Notes: a model not told the origin generated them from the sequence alone. DNA of 64,000 nucleotides from Celeribacter marinus (GCF_001308265.1 NZ_CP012023.1:758932-822931), one strand, 5' to 3'. Shown: positions 34,961 to 44,632, counted from the stretch's first letter. Translations and numbers: made by a program.

Positions 34961-35048
34961 ACGCGGCCCCTTCGCCCATAAAAAAGTGGCGACACAACAA
35001 GTGCCGCCACGCTTCAATACCATCGGTATTCAACACATACGCGCTGTT

Positions 35049-35513
35049 TTAGCCCAATTTGGCTTTGATCTTGCCACCCACGGCCCCAAAATCAAGTTGG
35101 CCTGTGTACTTGGCCTTCAACACGCCCATGACCTTGCCCATGTCGCGTATGCTCTCTGCATTCGTCTCGGCGATGGCCGCGTCGATGGCGGTTTCGGTCT
35201 CTTTGGCATCCAATTGGCGCGGGAGAAACTCTTCGACAATGAGGATCTCCGACCGCTCTTTATCGGCCAACTCAATACGTCCGCCCTCTTCAAACGCCTT
35301 AGCGCTCTCTTGGCGTTGCTTTACCATTTTCCCAAGGATTTGAAGGACATCACTGTCTTCAACCCCACTGTCGTCGCCCTCGCCACGCGCCGCGATATCG
35401 CGATCCTTGATGGCTGCATTGATCAGTCGAAGCGTGGAAAGCCGCTCCTTATCCTTCTCTTTCATCGCCGTTTTGAGGGCGGTGTTGATCCGGTCACGCA
35501 TATCCATAGACAT
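35049..35513 (-). CDS. GatB/YqeY-domain protein
   Basis: 154-residue YqeY-like protein: DMRDRINTALKTAMKEKDKERLSTLRLINAAIKDRDI is the signature N-terminal helix pair, and the C-terminal part (MGKVMGVLKAKYTGQLDFGAVGGKIK) resembles the tRNA-binding tail of GatB. It may influence tRNA-dependent amidation but is not itself an amidotransferase. It is divergent from carA, a common arrangement in this group. The true gatB lies 9 kb further on. Confidence 0.92.
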   Translation of the reverse strand: MSMDMRDRINTALKTAMKEKDKERLSTLRLINAAIKDRDIAARGEGDDSGVEDSDVLQILGKMVKQRQESAKAFEEGGRIELADKERSEILIVEEFLPRQLDAKETETAIDAAIAETNAESIRDMGKVMGVLKAKYTGQLDFGAVGGKIKAKLG

Positions 35514-35713
35514 CTCTTTCTATCGCTGTCGAAGCGCCCACCATATCGAAACGCAGCCACGATCTCAAGTCACGAGCGATTTTTCAAGACACTGGTTTTA
35601 TTGGTTAATTTTATATTCCCAAATTTCGGCTATTCTGCGACCGATGCGCCTTGACGCTCACCACCGATCTGCCTAGTTTCCCGACAATTTTGGGCACATG
35701 GGAGTCGTACGAC

Positions 35714-36877
35714 ATGGCAACGGGTCAATCCACACAAAAGCCAACCGCGTGTTTAGCACTGGCCGACGGCACCATCTTTTACGGCATGGGGTTTGGCGCC
35801 ACAGGCACAACCACCGCAGAGCTATGTTTTAACACCGCGATGACCGGCTACCAAGAAATCATGACCGATCCATCCTACGCCGGCCAAGTCGTCACATTCA
35901 CCTTTCCGCACATCGGCAACACCGGTGTGAACGACGAGGATGACGAGACCGCCGACCCCGTTGCCGCCGGTATGATCGTCAAATGGGATCCAACCCTTGC
36001 CTCCAACTGGCGCACCCAAGAGGAACTCGGTCCGTGGCTCGCCAAACGCGGTCGTATTGGCATGGGTGGCGTTGACACCCGCCGTTTGACCCGCGCGATC
36101 CGCCAACAAGGCGCGCCACATGTGGCCCTCGCCCACGATCCCGATGGCAACTTTGACCTTGAGGCCCTTGTGGCACAGGCCCGCGCCTTCTCCGGTCTTG
36201 TCGGGCTTGATCTGGCCAAAGACGTGACATGCGCGCAGAGTTACAAATGGGACGAAATGCGGTGGGCGTGGCCGGACGGCTACCCCAAACGTGAAGGCAA
36301 AGGGTTCAAGGTTGTTGCCGTCGATTTCGGCGCAAAACGCAATATCCTACGCTGTTTGGCCTCCGCAGGGTGTGACGTCACTGTGTTGCCCGCATCCGCC
36401 ACCGCCGAAGACGTTTTGGCCCATAATCCAGACGGCGTATTTTTGTCCAACGGTCCGGGCGATCCTGCGGCCACGGGCGTCTATGCCGTTCCGATGATTC
36501 AGGGCGTATTGGCCAAAGATATCCCTGTGTTCGGGATTTGTCTGGGTCACCAAATGCTTGCACTCGCTCTTGGCGCGCAGACAATCAAGATGAACCACGG
36601 CCACCACGGCGCAAACCACCCCGTCAAAGACAATGACACGGGCAAGGTTGAAATCACATCAATGAACCACGGCTTTGCAGTCGATGCACAAACCTTGCCT
36701 GAGGGTGTGCGTGAAACTCACGTATCGCTGTTTGATGGATCAAACTGTGGCATCAAAGTCGATGGAAAGCCTGTGTTTTCGGTACAATACCACCCCGAGG
36801 CCTCGCCCGGCCCGATGGATAGCTACTATCTGTTCGAGCGGTTCGCCGCCGCAATGGCAGAGCGCGAACCAGCATAA
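35714..36877 (+). CDS. carA: Carbamoyl-phosphate synthase small subunit
   Basis: 387-residue glutaminase subunit that supplies ammonia to CarB for arginine and pyrimidine synthesis. It has an N-terminal CPSase small-chain domain (CLALADGTIFYGMGFGATG, MTGYQEIMTDPSYAGQ) and a class I amidotransferase domain with the nucleophile Cys in GICLGHQML and His/Glu in YHPEASPGP. The start at 35714 (GGGAG upstream) fits the family better than the ATG 21 codons earlier. carB is not in the window. It ends with a strong terminator. Confidence 0.96.
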   Translation: MATGQSTQKPTACLALADGTIFYGMGFGATGTTTAELCFNTAMTGYQEIMTDPSYAGQVVTFTFPHIGNTGVNDEDDETADPVAAGMIVKWDPTLASNWRTQEELGPWLAKRGRIGMGGVDTRRLTRAIRQQGAPHVALAHDPDGNFDLEALVAQARAFSGLVGLDLAKDVTCAQSYKWDEMRWAWPDGYPKREGKGFKVVAVDFGAKRNILRCLASAGCDVTVLPASATAEDVLAHNPDGVFLSNGPGDPAATGVYAVPMIQGVLAKDIPVFGICLGHQMLALALGAQTIKMNHGHHGANHPVKDNDTGKVEITSMNHGFAVDAQTLPEGVRETHVSLFDGSNCGIKVDGKPVFSVQYHPEASPGPMDSYYLFERFAAAMAEREPA

Positions 36878-36913
36878 GCCTGCACATCTGCCTTTTGTGC
36901 AACACAAACACCG

Positions 36914-36950
36914 AAATAGGAGCAAAAAGCGTCGCTTTTGCTCCTATTTT
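36914..36950 (+). terminator. Long terminator hairpin after carA
   Basis: AAATAGGAGCAAAAAGC / GCTTTTGCTCCTATTT with a 3-base loop, one bulged A and a final T-run; about 16 paired bases, unusually long. Confidence 0.85.
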
Positions 36951-37076
36951 CACACTTATCCACATGCATTAACGTTCTGTTAACCACTTTTCGCCACGTC
37001 TGAGTGTATCGAAAACACTGTGTCAGGATCATCGCGACTGACCATCGGTTAACCAGTTTGTGTGGGTCACGTTAAA

Positions 37077-39314
37077 ATGTCGTTTGAGCGGCTTCAGATA
37101 AAATCACTCCCCCATGAGACAACGGACCTCTTGGAGGCCGTCAGACGGGGTATTGCACCCGCACAAACCCACCGCGCGCTGCACACCGCCCCCGACCCAT
37201 CCCCCATAGACCCGCAACGCGTCCGCACGCCTATTGGACAGATTCTTGTCGATATGGGGGCCGTGACCGCCGTCGACATGGCACGCGCCGTCACGGCCCG
37301 CCAGCGGGAGAACGTGCGGATCGGGGATATCTTGTTGGCGCGCGGGATGGTTGACGAGGCCACGCTCTACAACGCGATTGCCGTGCAATACCAAGCCAAA
37401 GTGGCCAATTTCACGAAGCTTGCGCCCGATGTGCGCCTGATCGACAAACTGGGGGCCGACGAATGTCTCAAACACGGTATTTTGCCGTGGCGGTGCGCCG
37501 GAGGGGCAACCATCATTGCATCGTGTCGCCCCGAGGTGTTCAACACCCAACGCGCGCGCCTTACCGAGATATTTGGACCCGTCCGCCTTGCGATCACGTC
37601 AGAGACCGCATTGCACGATGCACTATTACGCTCGCGCCAACGCGCATTGGTCGATGCCGCAGAAACGCGCGTGGCGGCGTCCGAAAGCTGTCGCGAGATC
37701 GACATAAAACGTCTGACCCGCATTTTATCGGGCGGTGCGGTTTTGGCGATCTTGTTGGTGACGTTTTTTCCCGATACCGCGTTTATCGCACTGACCCTGT
37801 GGGCCGTTGTGACATTGATGATCAATTCCGCGCTCAAAATCGCCGCCGCCTTTGTTCAGGCACGCGATGCGGGGCGCCCCCAGCCTATTTTGCCGCTCAG
37901 GCGCAAACCCGCGCGCCTGCCGATTGTCTCCGTCATGGTGCCGCTGTTTCGCGAACGCGAAATCACCGCCCGTCTGGTCAAACGGTTGTCGCGGATCGAG
38001 TACCCGCGTGAGTTGATCGATATTTGCCTCGTGGTCGAAGAAGATGATCAGGTGACGCAGGCCGCAATTGCCACCGCCAACCTACCCCGCTGGATGCGTC
38101 AGATCACGGTTCCGCGCGGTCAGGTCAAAACCAAACCGCGCGCCTTGAACTTTGCACTCGATTTTTGCCGTGGATCGATCATTGGCATTTGGGACGCCGA
38201 GGACGCGCCTGAGCCGAGTCAGATCCACAAGGTGGTGCGCCATTTCGAAACCGCCTCACCCGATGTCGCCTGTGTTCAAGGTGTGCTAGATTTCTACAAT
38301 GCGCGCACAAACTGGCTGTCTCGCTGTTTCACGGTTGAATATGCCTCGTGGTTCCGCGTGGTTCTGCCCGGCTATGAAAAGATGGGGCTTGTGGTTCCCC
38401 TCGGTGGCACCACGCTATTTTTCCGCCGTGACGCAATAGAGGAACTGGGCGGATGGGACGCGCATAACGTCACAGAGGACGCCGATCTGGGCTTGCGTCT
38501 GGCGCGCCATGGCTACCGAACCGAACTGATTGCGACCGTCACCGAAGAAGAGGCCAATTGCCACGCATGGCCGTGGATCAAACAGCGCTCTCGTTGGCTC
38601 AAAGGCTACGCCATGACATGGGCGGTGCACATGAGATCCCCGCGCAAACTATGGCAGGATTTGGGGCCGTGGCGCTTTTTTGGCGTTCAGGCTCTATTTT
38701 TAGGCACCATCAGCCAATTCGTTCTGGCGCCCTTTTTGTGGTCGTTTTGGGCCATCGTTCTGGGGCTGCCGCATCCGCTACGCGATGCCTTGCCGCGCGA
38801 AGCCTTTGTCGCACTCGGAACGCTTTTCATCATGTCTGAGGTGTCAACCGTTGCGGTCGGTTTGGTCGCCACGAGCACGCCCAAACACAAATGGCTTTGG
38901 CCGTGGGTGCCGACCCTCCATCTCTACTACCCCCTTGCAACCTTGGCCGCGGCCAAGGGGCTATGGGAGATCGTCACGCGTCCGTACTATTGGGATAAAA
39001 CCGCACATGGGCGCACTGATGGTTGTGGTACAATCGACAGAACCGACACGCCGCCGCCGGTGCGGACGCCACGAAAACCGCCTCTGCCCTCACCCGCATT
39101 TACGCCCGATGAGGTCAAACCTTATCGCCTTGGGGTCGATGCCATCGTGACGCCCCCAACGGGTCATCCAGTGACACCACCGACACACAGTGAGGGGTTC
39201 GCACATACCCGAAGCAACCCACGCGATCTCTACCTGCCGTTTATTCCGCGCGGGCCACAACTGTCGATCAAAGGTCGATTGTCGTTGGGCGTAACGTCGA
39301 CCTCAAAGTCGTAG
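37077..39314 (+). CDS. Membrane glycosyltransferase family 2 with N-terminal MshEN-like domain
   Basis: 745-residue protein. Residues about 35-185 resemble the GspE_N/MshEN domain (GQILVDMGAVTAVDMARAVTARQ, GDILLARGMVDEATLYNAIA); a pair of helices (about 220-255) anchors it. A processive GT2 domain follows: EEDD, IWDAEDAPEPSQ (DxD), TEDADLGLR, QRSRWLKGY. Three or four more helices precede a Pro/Thr-rich tail of about 100 residues. This is the architecture of XagB-type polysaccharide synthases, so an exported beta-glucan or similar polymer is likely. MshEN domains can bind c-di-GMP, which would give direct control. No polysaccharide operon surrounds it. Confidence 0.85.
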   Translation: MSFERLQIKSLPHETTDLLEAVRRGIAPAQTHRALHTAPDPSPIDPQRVRTPIGQILVDMGAVTAVDMARAVTARQRENVRIGDILLARGMVDEATLYNAIAVQYQAKVANFTKLAPDVRLIDKLGADECLKHGILPWRCAGGATIIASCRPEVFNTQRARLTEIFGPVRLAITSETALHDALLRSRQRALVDAAETRVAASESCREIDIKRLTRILSGGAVLAILLVTFFPDTAFIALTLWAVVTLMINSALKIAAAFVQARDAGRPQPILPLRRKPARLPIVSVMVPLFREREITARLVKRLSRIEYPRELIDICLVVEEDDQVTQAAIATANLPRWMRQITVPRGQVKTKPRALNFALDFCRGSIIGIWDAEDAPEPSQIHKVVRHFETASPDVACVQGVLDFYNARTNWLSRCFTVEYASWFRVVLPGYEKMGLVVPLGGTTLFFRRDAIEELGGWDAHNVTEDADLGLRLARHGYRTELIATVTEEEANCHAWPWIKQRSRWLKGYAMTWAVHMRSPRKLWQDLGPWRFFGVQALFLGTISQFVLAPFLWSFWAIVLGLPHPLRDALPREAFVALGTLFIMSEVSTVAVGLVATSTPKHKWLWPWVPTLHLYYPLATLAAAKGLWEIVTRPYYWDKTAHGRTDGCGTIDRTDTPPPVRTPRKPPLPSPAFTPDEVKPYRLGVDAIVTPPTGHPVTPPTHSEGFAHTRSNPRDLYLPFIPRGPQLSIKGRLSLGVTSTSKS

Positions 39315-39323
39315 CGGGACTGC

Positions 39324-39968
39324 TCAAACCTCTTTGTTGGCATCAATTTTGAGGCGGGTCACAAAGGCTTTCGAGATATGGTTGGAGAGCGCCTTGTGCG
39401 CCGTTGCCCCATCTCCCGCCTCAATCGCCGTGACAATTGCGTCATGTTCGGCAATCGCTTCCGCACCCCGTCCATCAACCGCAAGCGATGTTGTCGCCAA
39501 TAAAGCCATTGAGCGGTGCACCAGATCAAGTTGTTGCACCAGATAGCGATTGTGCGAGGCAAGGTGGATTTGTTTGTGAAAGCGACGATTGGCCCGTGCC
39601 AAGGCCTCTGGGTTACCGATCAAGCCGCGATCTTCCTCGACCATATCGCGCAACACACGCGCCTCTTCAGGGGTCGCATGGCGTGCGGCCAGACGCGCGG
39701 CCAACCCCTCAAGCTCGGTACGCACCACATACAGGTCAGCCATTTGGTTGTGGTCCAATGACGCCACAATCAAAGAGCGCCCGTCACGGGTCAGCATAGA
39801 TTGCGTTTCAAGCCGCTGAAGAGCCTCACGAATGGGGGTCCGCGATACGCCAAACCGATCGGCCAGCTCGCTTTCGACCAAACGGTCCCCAGGCCTGTAT
39901 GTGCCTGTATCGATCGCCTCCAAAATCATCTCGTAGGCGTCTTTTTGTCCCGTGCGTGTCTCTTTCAT
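39324..39968 (-). CDS. GntR-family regulator, FCD subfamily
   Basis: 214-residue repressor: N-terminal winged HTH (DAYEMILEAIDTGTYRPGDRLVESELADRFGVSRTPIREAL) and a C-terminal all-helical FCD ligand domain with the metal-binding Asp/His pattern (RFHKQIHLASHNRYL, AEHDAIVTAIEAGD). Such regulators respond to organic acids. The ATG at 39968 (AAGGA upstream) is chosen over one 19 codons earlier. It is divergent from a HAD hydrolase across 136 bases. The regulated genes are unknown. No catabolic operon adjoins it. Confidence 0.9.
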   Translation of the reverse strand: MKETRTGQKDAYEMILEAIDTGTYRPGDRLVESELADRFGVSRTPIREALQRLETQSMLTRDGRSLIVASLDHNQMADLYVVRTELEGLAARLAARHATPEEARVLRDMVEEDRGLIGNPEALARANRRFHKQIHLASHNRYLVQQLDLVHRSMALLATTSLAVDGRGAEAIAEHDAIVTAIEAGDGATAHKALSNHISKAFVTRLKIDANKEV

Positions 39969-40104
39969 CAGGCGTCCTTGGTGGCCGTTTGTTTGGCGGA
40001 CCATAGACAGTCCAGCCCTGTGCAATCAAGCGATACATGGCCGCACTATGCCGAAGGGTCCGCATCCCCTTGCCTCGCGTGTCCGCCTCACCTATCACTT
40101 GCGC

Positions 40105-40758
40105 ATGGTAAGTGATCACTTTTCCCACGTCCAAGAGTGGATATTCGACCTCGACAACACGCTGTATCCGCCGTCAGCCTGCCTGTTCGAACAGATCGAG
40201 CCGCGCATGACCGCGTGGGTGCAGCGCGAGTTGAATGTATCGCGCGACGAGGCCAACCGCCTGCGTCACACTTATTGGCGCGATTATGGCACGACGTTGT
40301 CGGGGATGATGCGCCTGCATGGCACCGATCCATTGCCCTACCTCACCTATGTTCATGATATCGACTTTTCGACGCTGCCCGCCGATCCGGCATTGCGCGC
40401 CGCCATTCACGCGTTGCCCGGTCGCAAGATCGTCTACACCAACGGTTCGGAACCCTACGCCAATCGGGTTCTTGAGGCACGCGGGCTAACCGGACTATTT
40501 GATGCAATCTATGGCATTGAGCACGCCGATTTTCACCCCAAACCTATTGCGCAAGCGTTTGATACCATTCTCAAAAAAGACGGGCTTGCGCCCTATGAGG
40601 CTGCGATGTTCGAGGATGATGCGCGCAATCTCGAAGTGCCTCACGCCCTTGGCATGAAAACGGTTCATATCGCGCCCAACCCGCTTGACCCTCCCGCGCC
40701 ATATGTGCACTTTCACGCGGCGGATCTCACTGGATTTTTGTCGAAAATACTCGCGTAA
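40105..40758 (+). CDS. HAD-family pyrimidine 5'-nucleotidase
   Basis: 217-residue haloacid-dehalogenase phosphatase: FDLDNTLYPP with nucleophile Asp15 and Asp17, IVYTNGSEPYANRV (motif II), HPKPIAQAF with motif III Lys, and MFEDDARNLEVPHALGMKT (motif IV). The DNTLYP form and cap match the SDT1/YjjG-like pyrimidine 5'-nucleotidase group common in alphaproteobacteria. The start at 40105 directly precedes the first beta strand; upstream in-frame codons are unsupported. Confidence 0.9.
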   Translation: MVSDHFSHVQEWIFDLDNTLYPPSACLFEQIEPRMTAWVQRELNVSRDEANRLRHTYWRDYGTTLSGMMRLHGTDPLPYLTYVHDIDFSTLPADPALRAAIHALPGRKIVYTNGSEPYANRVLEARGLTGLFDAIYGIEHADFHPKPIAQAFDTILKKDGLAPYEAAMFEDDARNLEVPHALGMKTVHIAPNPLDPPAPYVHFHAADLTGFLSKILA

Positions 40759-40929
40759 GCCTGTGACGCGATTTGACTTTTGTGGATTGAATGCCCTGAA
40801 TGTTACCGCGCCCAAGCCGCTGTGCGCTTGTGTCGCGCGTCAACGCGCCACCGTGATTTTTTGGATGTGCATAAATACTTAGGCTCCAAATCAAACCGGC
40901 TCGGCGCCATTCCTAAAACGAGAACGCAC

Positions 40930-41160
40930 ATGTCCCTATCCAAAACCGCAACTGCACAGACAATTGATACAGACCACGACCACGGTGAAGCAAGCATCTC
41001 CCCCAAGGGTGTGGCCCTCACGCTCTTGTTCATTGTGGCCTGTCTGGCCGCTGTGGGCTTTGGCGTTGTTGCGTTTGGACCTTGGGTTTTGGGTCTCACA
41101 GCACTGGCGTTTGTTCCTGTGATCTACATCGTTTTGATTTTACTCACGATCGGAAAGTAA
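40930..41160 (+). CDS. Small two-helix membrane protein, unknown
   Basis: 76-residue protein: polar, His/Asp-rich N-terminus (TDHDHGEASI) followed by two hydrophobic segments (about 29-48 and 51-72) and a final Lys. I do not recognise a family. The His/Asp cluster could bind metal. The Met at 40930 is the only one that gives a compact start; the ORF reads through upstream from 40780 without a plausible signal. It stands alone between a HAD gene and a hydroxylase gene on the same strand. Confidence 0.6.
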   Translation: MSLSKTATAQTIDTDHDHGEASISPKGVALTLLFIVACLAAVGFGVVAFGPWVLGLTALAFVPVIYIVLILLTIGK

Positions 41161-41262
41161 CGCGCAGTGCTGCACCTATGAGGCAGTCTGACACTTGGAC
41201 AAATCCCCCCTATGCGCCTATGTACTAGCCAAAGCGCGCGTATCTGCGCATAGGAGATCGTC

Positions 41263-42495
41263 ATGTCCACGCCCCAAAACAACGCCCAGCGCCTCACCGT
41301 TGATGTTCTTGTCAGCGGTGGCGGCATTGCCGGCATGATTGCCGCCGCCGCTTTTGGCGCAAGCGGGTTCAAGACACTGATGGTCGACCCTACCCCCCCC
41401 GTGACCGTTGGCACGGACGCAGGTTCAGACCTTCGTTCGACCGCGTTTTTGCGCCCTGCGCGCGATCTATTTGAGCGCATTGGCATCTGGTCCGTGCTCG
41501 AACCCTACGCCACCCCCCTTGAGGCGTTGCGTGTAGTCGACACGGTGGGCGCAGATGGCACACCGTCCGAGGTGCGCGCCGAGCGTCAATTCGAGGGCAC
41601 AGAAACCGGCAACGAGCCGTTCGGGTGGAATTTTCTCAACTGGATGATCCGCCGTGAACTGGCCGCCGTCTTACCCACGATTCACAACACCCAAACGCGC
41701 TATGGCACAGGGTTCAAATCCATGTTGACCCGCACCGGAGAGGCCCTTGTGACACTCACCGATGGCACACAGGTCGCCGCAAAACTGGTGATTGCCGCAG
41801 ACGGACGCGGCAGCCCCGTGCGCGAGGCCGCAGGAATCGGCGTCAAAACCACGCATTACGGGCAAAAATCGCTATCCTTCACCACCTTTCACGACCTGCC
41901 CCACAACAATGTCTCCACCGAGATTTACCGCGAAGGCGGGCCATTCACGATGGTGCCTTTGGCAGACATCGATGGTCGTCACGCCTCTGCCGTTGTGTGG
42001 ATGAATAGTGGACCGCGTGCGGTGGATCTGCTCAATATGGCCGTGCCCGAGTTCAATGCCGCCATGACGGAACGCTCTGCGGGTTTGTTCGGCGCGCTCG
42101 AATTGGCCTCCCATCGCGGGATTTTCCCGATCATCACCCAACTGGCCGACAGACTTGCCGCCGAGCGTGTGGCGGTGATCGCGGAGGCCGCGCATGTCTT
42201 GCCGCCCATCGGCGCACAGGGGCTGAATACTTCGCTCAATGATCTGGCCCAACTGCTTGATTTAGCATGCCAAACCCCTGCATCACTCGGGGATCGCACT
42301 ATGCTCGACACTTATGCCAAGGCGCGTCACCGTGACATTGCCGCCCGCGCGTTTGTGGTCGATAAATTCAACCGTGTCGTGCGCTCGGATACAGGAATTT
42401 TGAACTCAATCCGCCTGATGGGCCTCAAGGCCGTGCACGACATAAAGCCCGTTCGCATGGGCGTGATGCGTGCGGGACTTGGCCCCTTGACCTAA
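41263..42495 (+). CDS. UbiH/UbiF/COQ6-type FAD monooxygenase
   Basis: 410-residue flavin-dependent hydroxylase: FAD dinucleotide motif GGGIAG (19-24), LVIAADGRGSPVREAAGI (DG motif), and AEAAHVLPPIGAQGLNTSLNDLAQL (GD-like motif with the Pro-Pro-Gly-Ala-Gln-Gly-Leu-Asn run). It hydroxylates the ubiquinone ring; which position (C5, C6 or C1) cannot be told from sequence, so no gene symbol is given. AGGAG lies 8 bases before the ATG. A perfect-stem hairpin follows, facing a convergent aminotransferase. Confidence 0.92.
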   Translation: MSTPQNNAQRLTVDVLVSGGGIAGMIAAAAFGASGFKTLMVDPTPPVTVGTDAGSDLRSTAFLRPARDLFERIGIWSVLEPYATPLEALRVVDTVGADGTPSEVRAERQFEGTETGNEPFGWNFLNWMIRRELAAVLPTIHNTQTRYGTGFKSMLTRTGEALVTLTDGTQVAAKLVIAADGRGSPVREAAGIGVKTTHYGQKSLSFTTFHDLPHNNVSTEIYREGGPFTMVPLADIDGRHASAVVWMNSGPRAVDLLNMAVPEFNAAMTERSAGLFGALELASHRGIFPIITQLADRLAAERVAVIAEAAHVLPPIGAQGLNTSLNDLAQLLDLACQTPASLGDRTMLDTYAKARHRDIAARAFVVDKFNRVVRSDTGILNSIRLMGLKAVHDIKPVRMGVMRAGLGPLT

Positions 42496-42506
42496 GAGCG
42501 AGGTAT

Positions 42507-42542
42507 CAAATGGCGCACCCGTGGATGTGGACGCGCCATTTG
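42507..42542. terminator. Hairpin between convergent hydroxylase and aminotransferase genes
   Basis: Perfect 10-bp stem CAAATGGCGC (42507-42516) / GCGCCATTTG (42533-42542) with a 16-base loop but no T-run; a transcript-end hairpin is probable, a classical terminator less certain. Confidence 0.5.
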
Positions 42543-42573
42543 GATATTTAGACCAAAGAAAAGCAAGCGGGCG

Positions 42574-43701
42574 TCACAGCACCCGATCAAGCGCCGCCTC
42601 AAGACGCGCCACCGAGGCGTCGACGTCATAGAGCTTGTCCAATCCGAACAGGCCGAGACGGAAGGTCGCATAATCAGGCCCCTCATCGCACTGAAGCGGC
42701 ACACCGGCGGCAATCTGCATTCCAAGCGCCGCAAAGGCACGACCAGACTGGACCTCGGGGTCGGACGTGTAGGACACAACAACACCCGGAGCCTCAAACC
42801 CCTCTGCCGCTACGGATTTAAGGCCACGGGATTTCAACATTGCTCGCACACGGGTGCCCTGTTCCCATTGCGCGTCACACAGTTTGGCAAACCCGTAGTC
42901 TTTGGTTTCCATCATCGTGTCACGGAATGCGCGTAGCGCATCGGTGGGCATGGTGGCGTGATAGGCATGTGCGCCGCCCGTATACGCCTCCATGATGCTC
43001 AGCCATTTTCCCAAATCCACCGCAAAGGATGTCGATTGACGGGATTTGACCACGCCAAGTGCGCGTTCGGACAACATCACCAGACCCGCCGAGGGTTGCG
43101 CCGACCAGCCTTTTTGCGGCGCCGAGATCAGCACATCAACGCCCGTGGCGGCCATATCAACCCACGCACAGCCCGATGCGATACAATCAAGCACCATCAG
43201 GCCACCCTCGTCGTGCACCGCGTCCGCGAGCGCTTTGATGTAATCGTCGGGCAGGATCATGCCCGATGAGGTTTCCACATGCGGTGCAAAGACCACCTTA
43301 GGTTTCATCTCTTTGATCTTGACCACGGCCTCGTCGATCGGCACGGGCGCAAACGGTGCGTCGATGGCATTGCCGGTGCGGCGAGCTTTGAGAACGGTCT
43401 CGGAGGCAGGAATGGAGCCGGTCTCGAAAATCTGGGTCCACCGGTAGGAAAACCATCCGTTGCGGATGACCATAACGTCCTCGTCTGTGGCCAGTTGACG
43501 CGCCACGGCCTCCATCGCGTAGGTGCCACCACCAGGCACGACCACAGCCGTTTGCGCGGTGTAGACCTCGCACAGCGTGTCATGGATATCGCGCATAACC
43601 TGTTGAAACGCCGCAGACATATGATTGAGGGAGCGGTCGGTAAAGACCACCGAATATTCCAAAAGACCATCGGGATCGATATCGGGGCGCAAGGCGGGCA
43701 T
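42574..43701 (-). CDS. Class V aminotransferase (alanine-glyoxylate type)
   Basis: 375-residue PLP enzyme of fold type I: GGGTYAMEAVARQLA in the phosphate region, VLDCIASGCAWVDM with the PLP-ring Asp, and the Schiff-base Lys in SAPQKGWSAQPSAG. The closest functional classes are alanine-glyoxylate, serine-glyoxylate and aspartate aminotransferases of this family, and sequence alone does not decide. The ATG at 43701 (AGGAGAA upstream) is preferred over one twelve codons earlier. It is convergent with the UbiH-like gene. Confidence 0.86.
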   Translation of the reverse strand: MPALRPDIDPDGLLEYSVVFTDRSLNHMSAAFQQVMRDIHDTLCEVYTAQTAVVVPGGGTYAMEAVARQLATDEDVMVIRNGWFSYRWTQIFETGSIPASETVLKARRTGNAIDAPFAPVPIDEAVVKIKEMKPKVVFAPHVETSSGMILPDDYIKALADAVHDEGGLMVLDCIASGCAWVDMAATGVDVLISAPQKGWSAQPSAGLVMLSERALGVVKSRQSTSFAVDLGKWLSIMEAYTGGAHAYHATMPTDALRAFRDTMMETKDYGFAKLCDAQWEQGTRVRAMLKSRGLKSVAAEGFEAPGVVVSYTSDPEVQSGRAFAALGMQIAAGVPLQCDEGPDYATFRLGLFGLDKLYDVDASVARLEAALDRVL

Positions 43702-43772
43702 GGGCGGTTCTCCTGTTGTGTTGAGCAGACGTAGCACGCAAAACCGCTCTGGGGGAAGCGGGCAGCGCCGAG

Positions 43773-44495
43773 TTAAAGCCCTTGATCAAGCGACAAAAGC
43801 ACGCGGTCGGGCACCTCATACAGTCCCGCACGATCAAGACGTACAGGTCGCGCGGCAGGCACAGGGGAGCGTTTCATCACCACCTTGCAAAAGTCTTGGC
43901 GTTTCATCCACCGTTTCATGTCGTCGCGTTTGGTGCTGGAATGAAAGGGGCCCCAATCGGCCGCAACGCCCCTCATCCCTGCGCTCACCACCTGATCGCG
44001 TGGCACCGTGATGTTCATAATGCGCACCGCGCACGACAGATTGGCAACCCCGTCTTTCAACTGTGCGGCTGTGCGTGCGCGGCACTTGCGCCACTGCGCG
44101 GTCGGCGGCGCGATTTGTGTCAGCCCGAACCAAAGCCCGCCGCCCCCCGCCGCCGTTTCACGCCATGTGCTTTCGTGATAGGACAATGTCGACAACAGTC
44201 CCGCCCAAAACGCCGCGCGGCCCTGCCGGTCCTGATCGGGATATCCTGGGCACCACTGCGCAATGTCGCGCGGTACGGTTTTGGTCAGACCCGCGCCATG
44301 ACTGGCGATGAACCCCATTGTGGCCTTGGTCCATGTTTGCCCTTTGGGCATGTGATCCCACCGCAAAGCGGGCACAAACATCTCATAGGGTCGCGCGGTT
44401 GGCACTGGGCTACGCTCCACCGCATCGGCGCGCCCGTACAGACACACACACAAAATGGCCGCCATCGCCACGGGTTTCCACACTTTTAATCGCAT
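43773..44495 (-). CDS. SLT-like transglycosylase, exported
   Basis: 240-residue protein with a hydrophobic signal (about 5-25) and a lysozyme-like core: the Glu in LSYHESTWRE followed by GGLWFGLTQIAPPTAQW corresponds to the ES and GLxQI motifs of soluble lytic transglycosylases. A Pro/Arg segment (SPVPTARP near the start, repeated as SPVPAARPV near the end) brackets the domain, an odd internal duplication. Some catalytic surroundings are degenerate, so activity is not certain. The start could also be four codons upstream. Confidence 0.78.
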   Translation of the reverse strand: MRLKVWKPVAMAAILCVCLYGRADAVERSPVPTARPYEMFVPALRWDHMPKGQTWTKATMGFIASHGAGLTKTVPRDIAQWCPGYPDQDRQGRAAFWAGLLSTLSYHESTWRETAAGGGGLWFGLTQIAPPTAQWRKCRARTAAQLKDGVANLSCAVRIMNITVPRDQVVSAGMRGVAADWGPFHSSTKRDDMKRWMKRQDFCKVVMKRSPVPAARPVRLDRAGLYEVPDRVLLSLDQGL

Positions 44496-44632
44496 ACACA
44501 GTCGCACTCATTGTACCCAAACAGATGCGCAGTTTGCGGCAAATGGATCAGATTGCAAAGCACCAACCTCTTGCTCCCCGCGCGGGGCTGTCTTAGACAG
44601 GCGATTAAACGCCAACTCGAGGGATTTTACCC

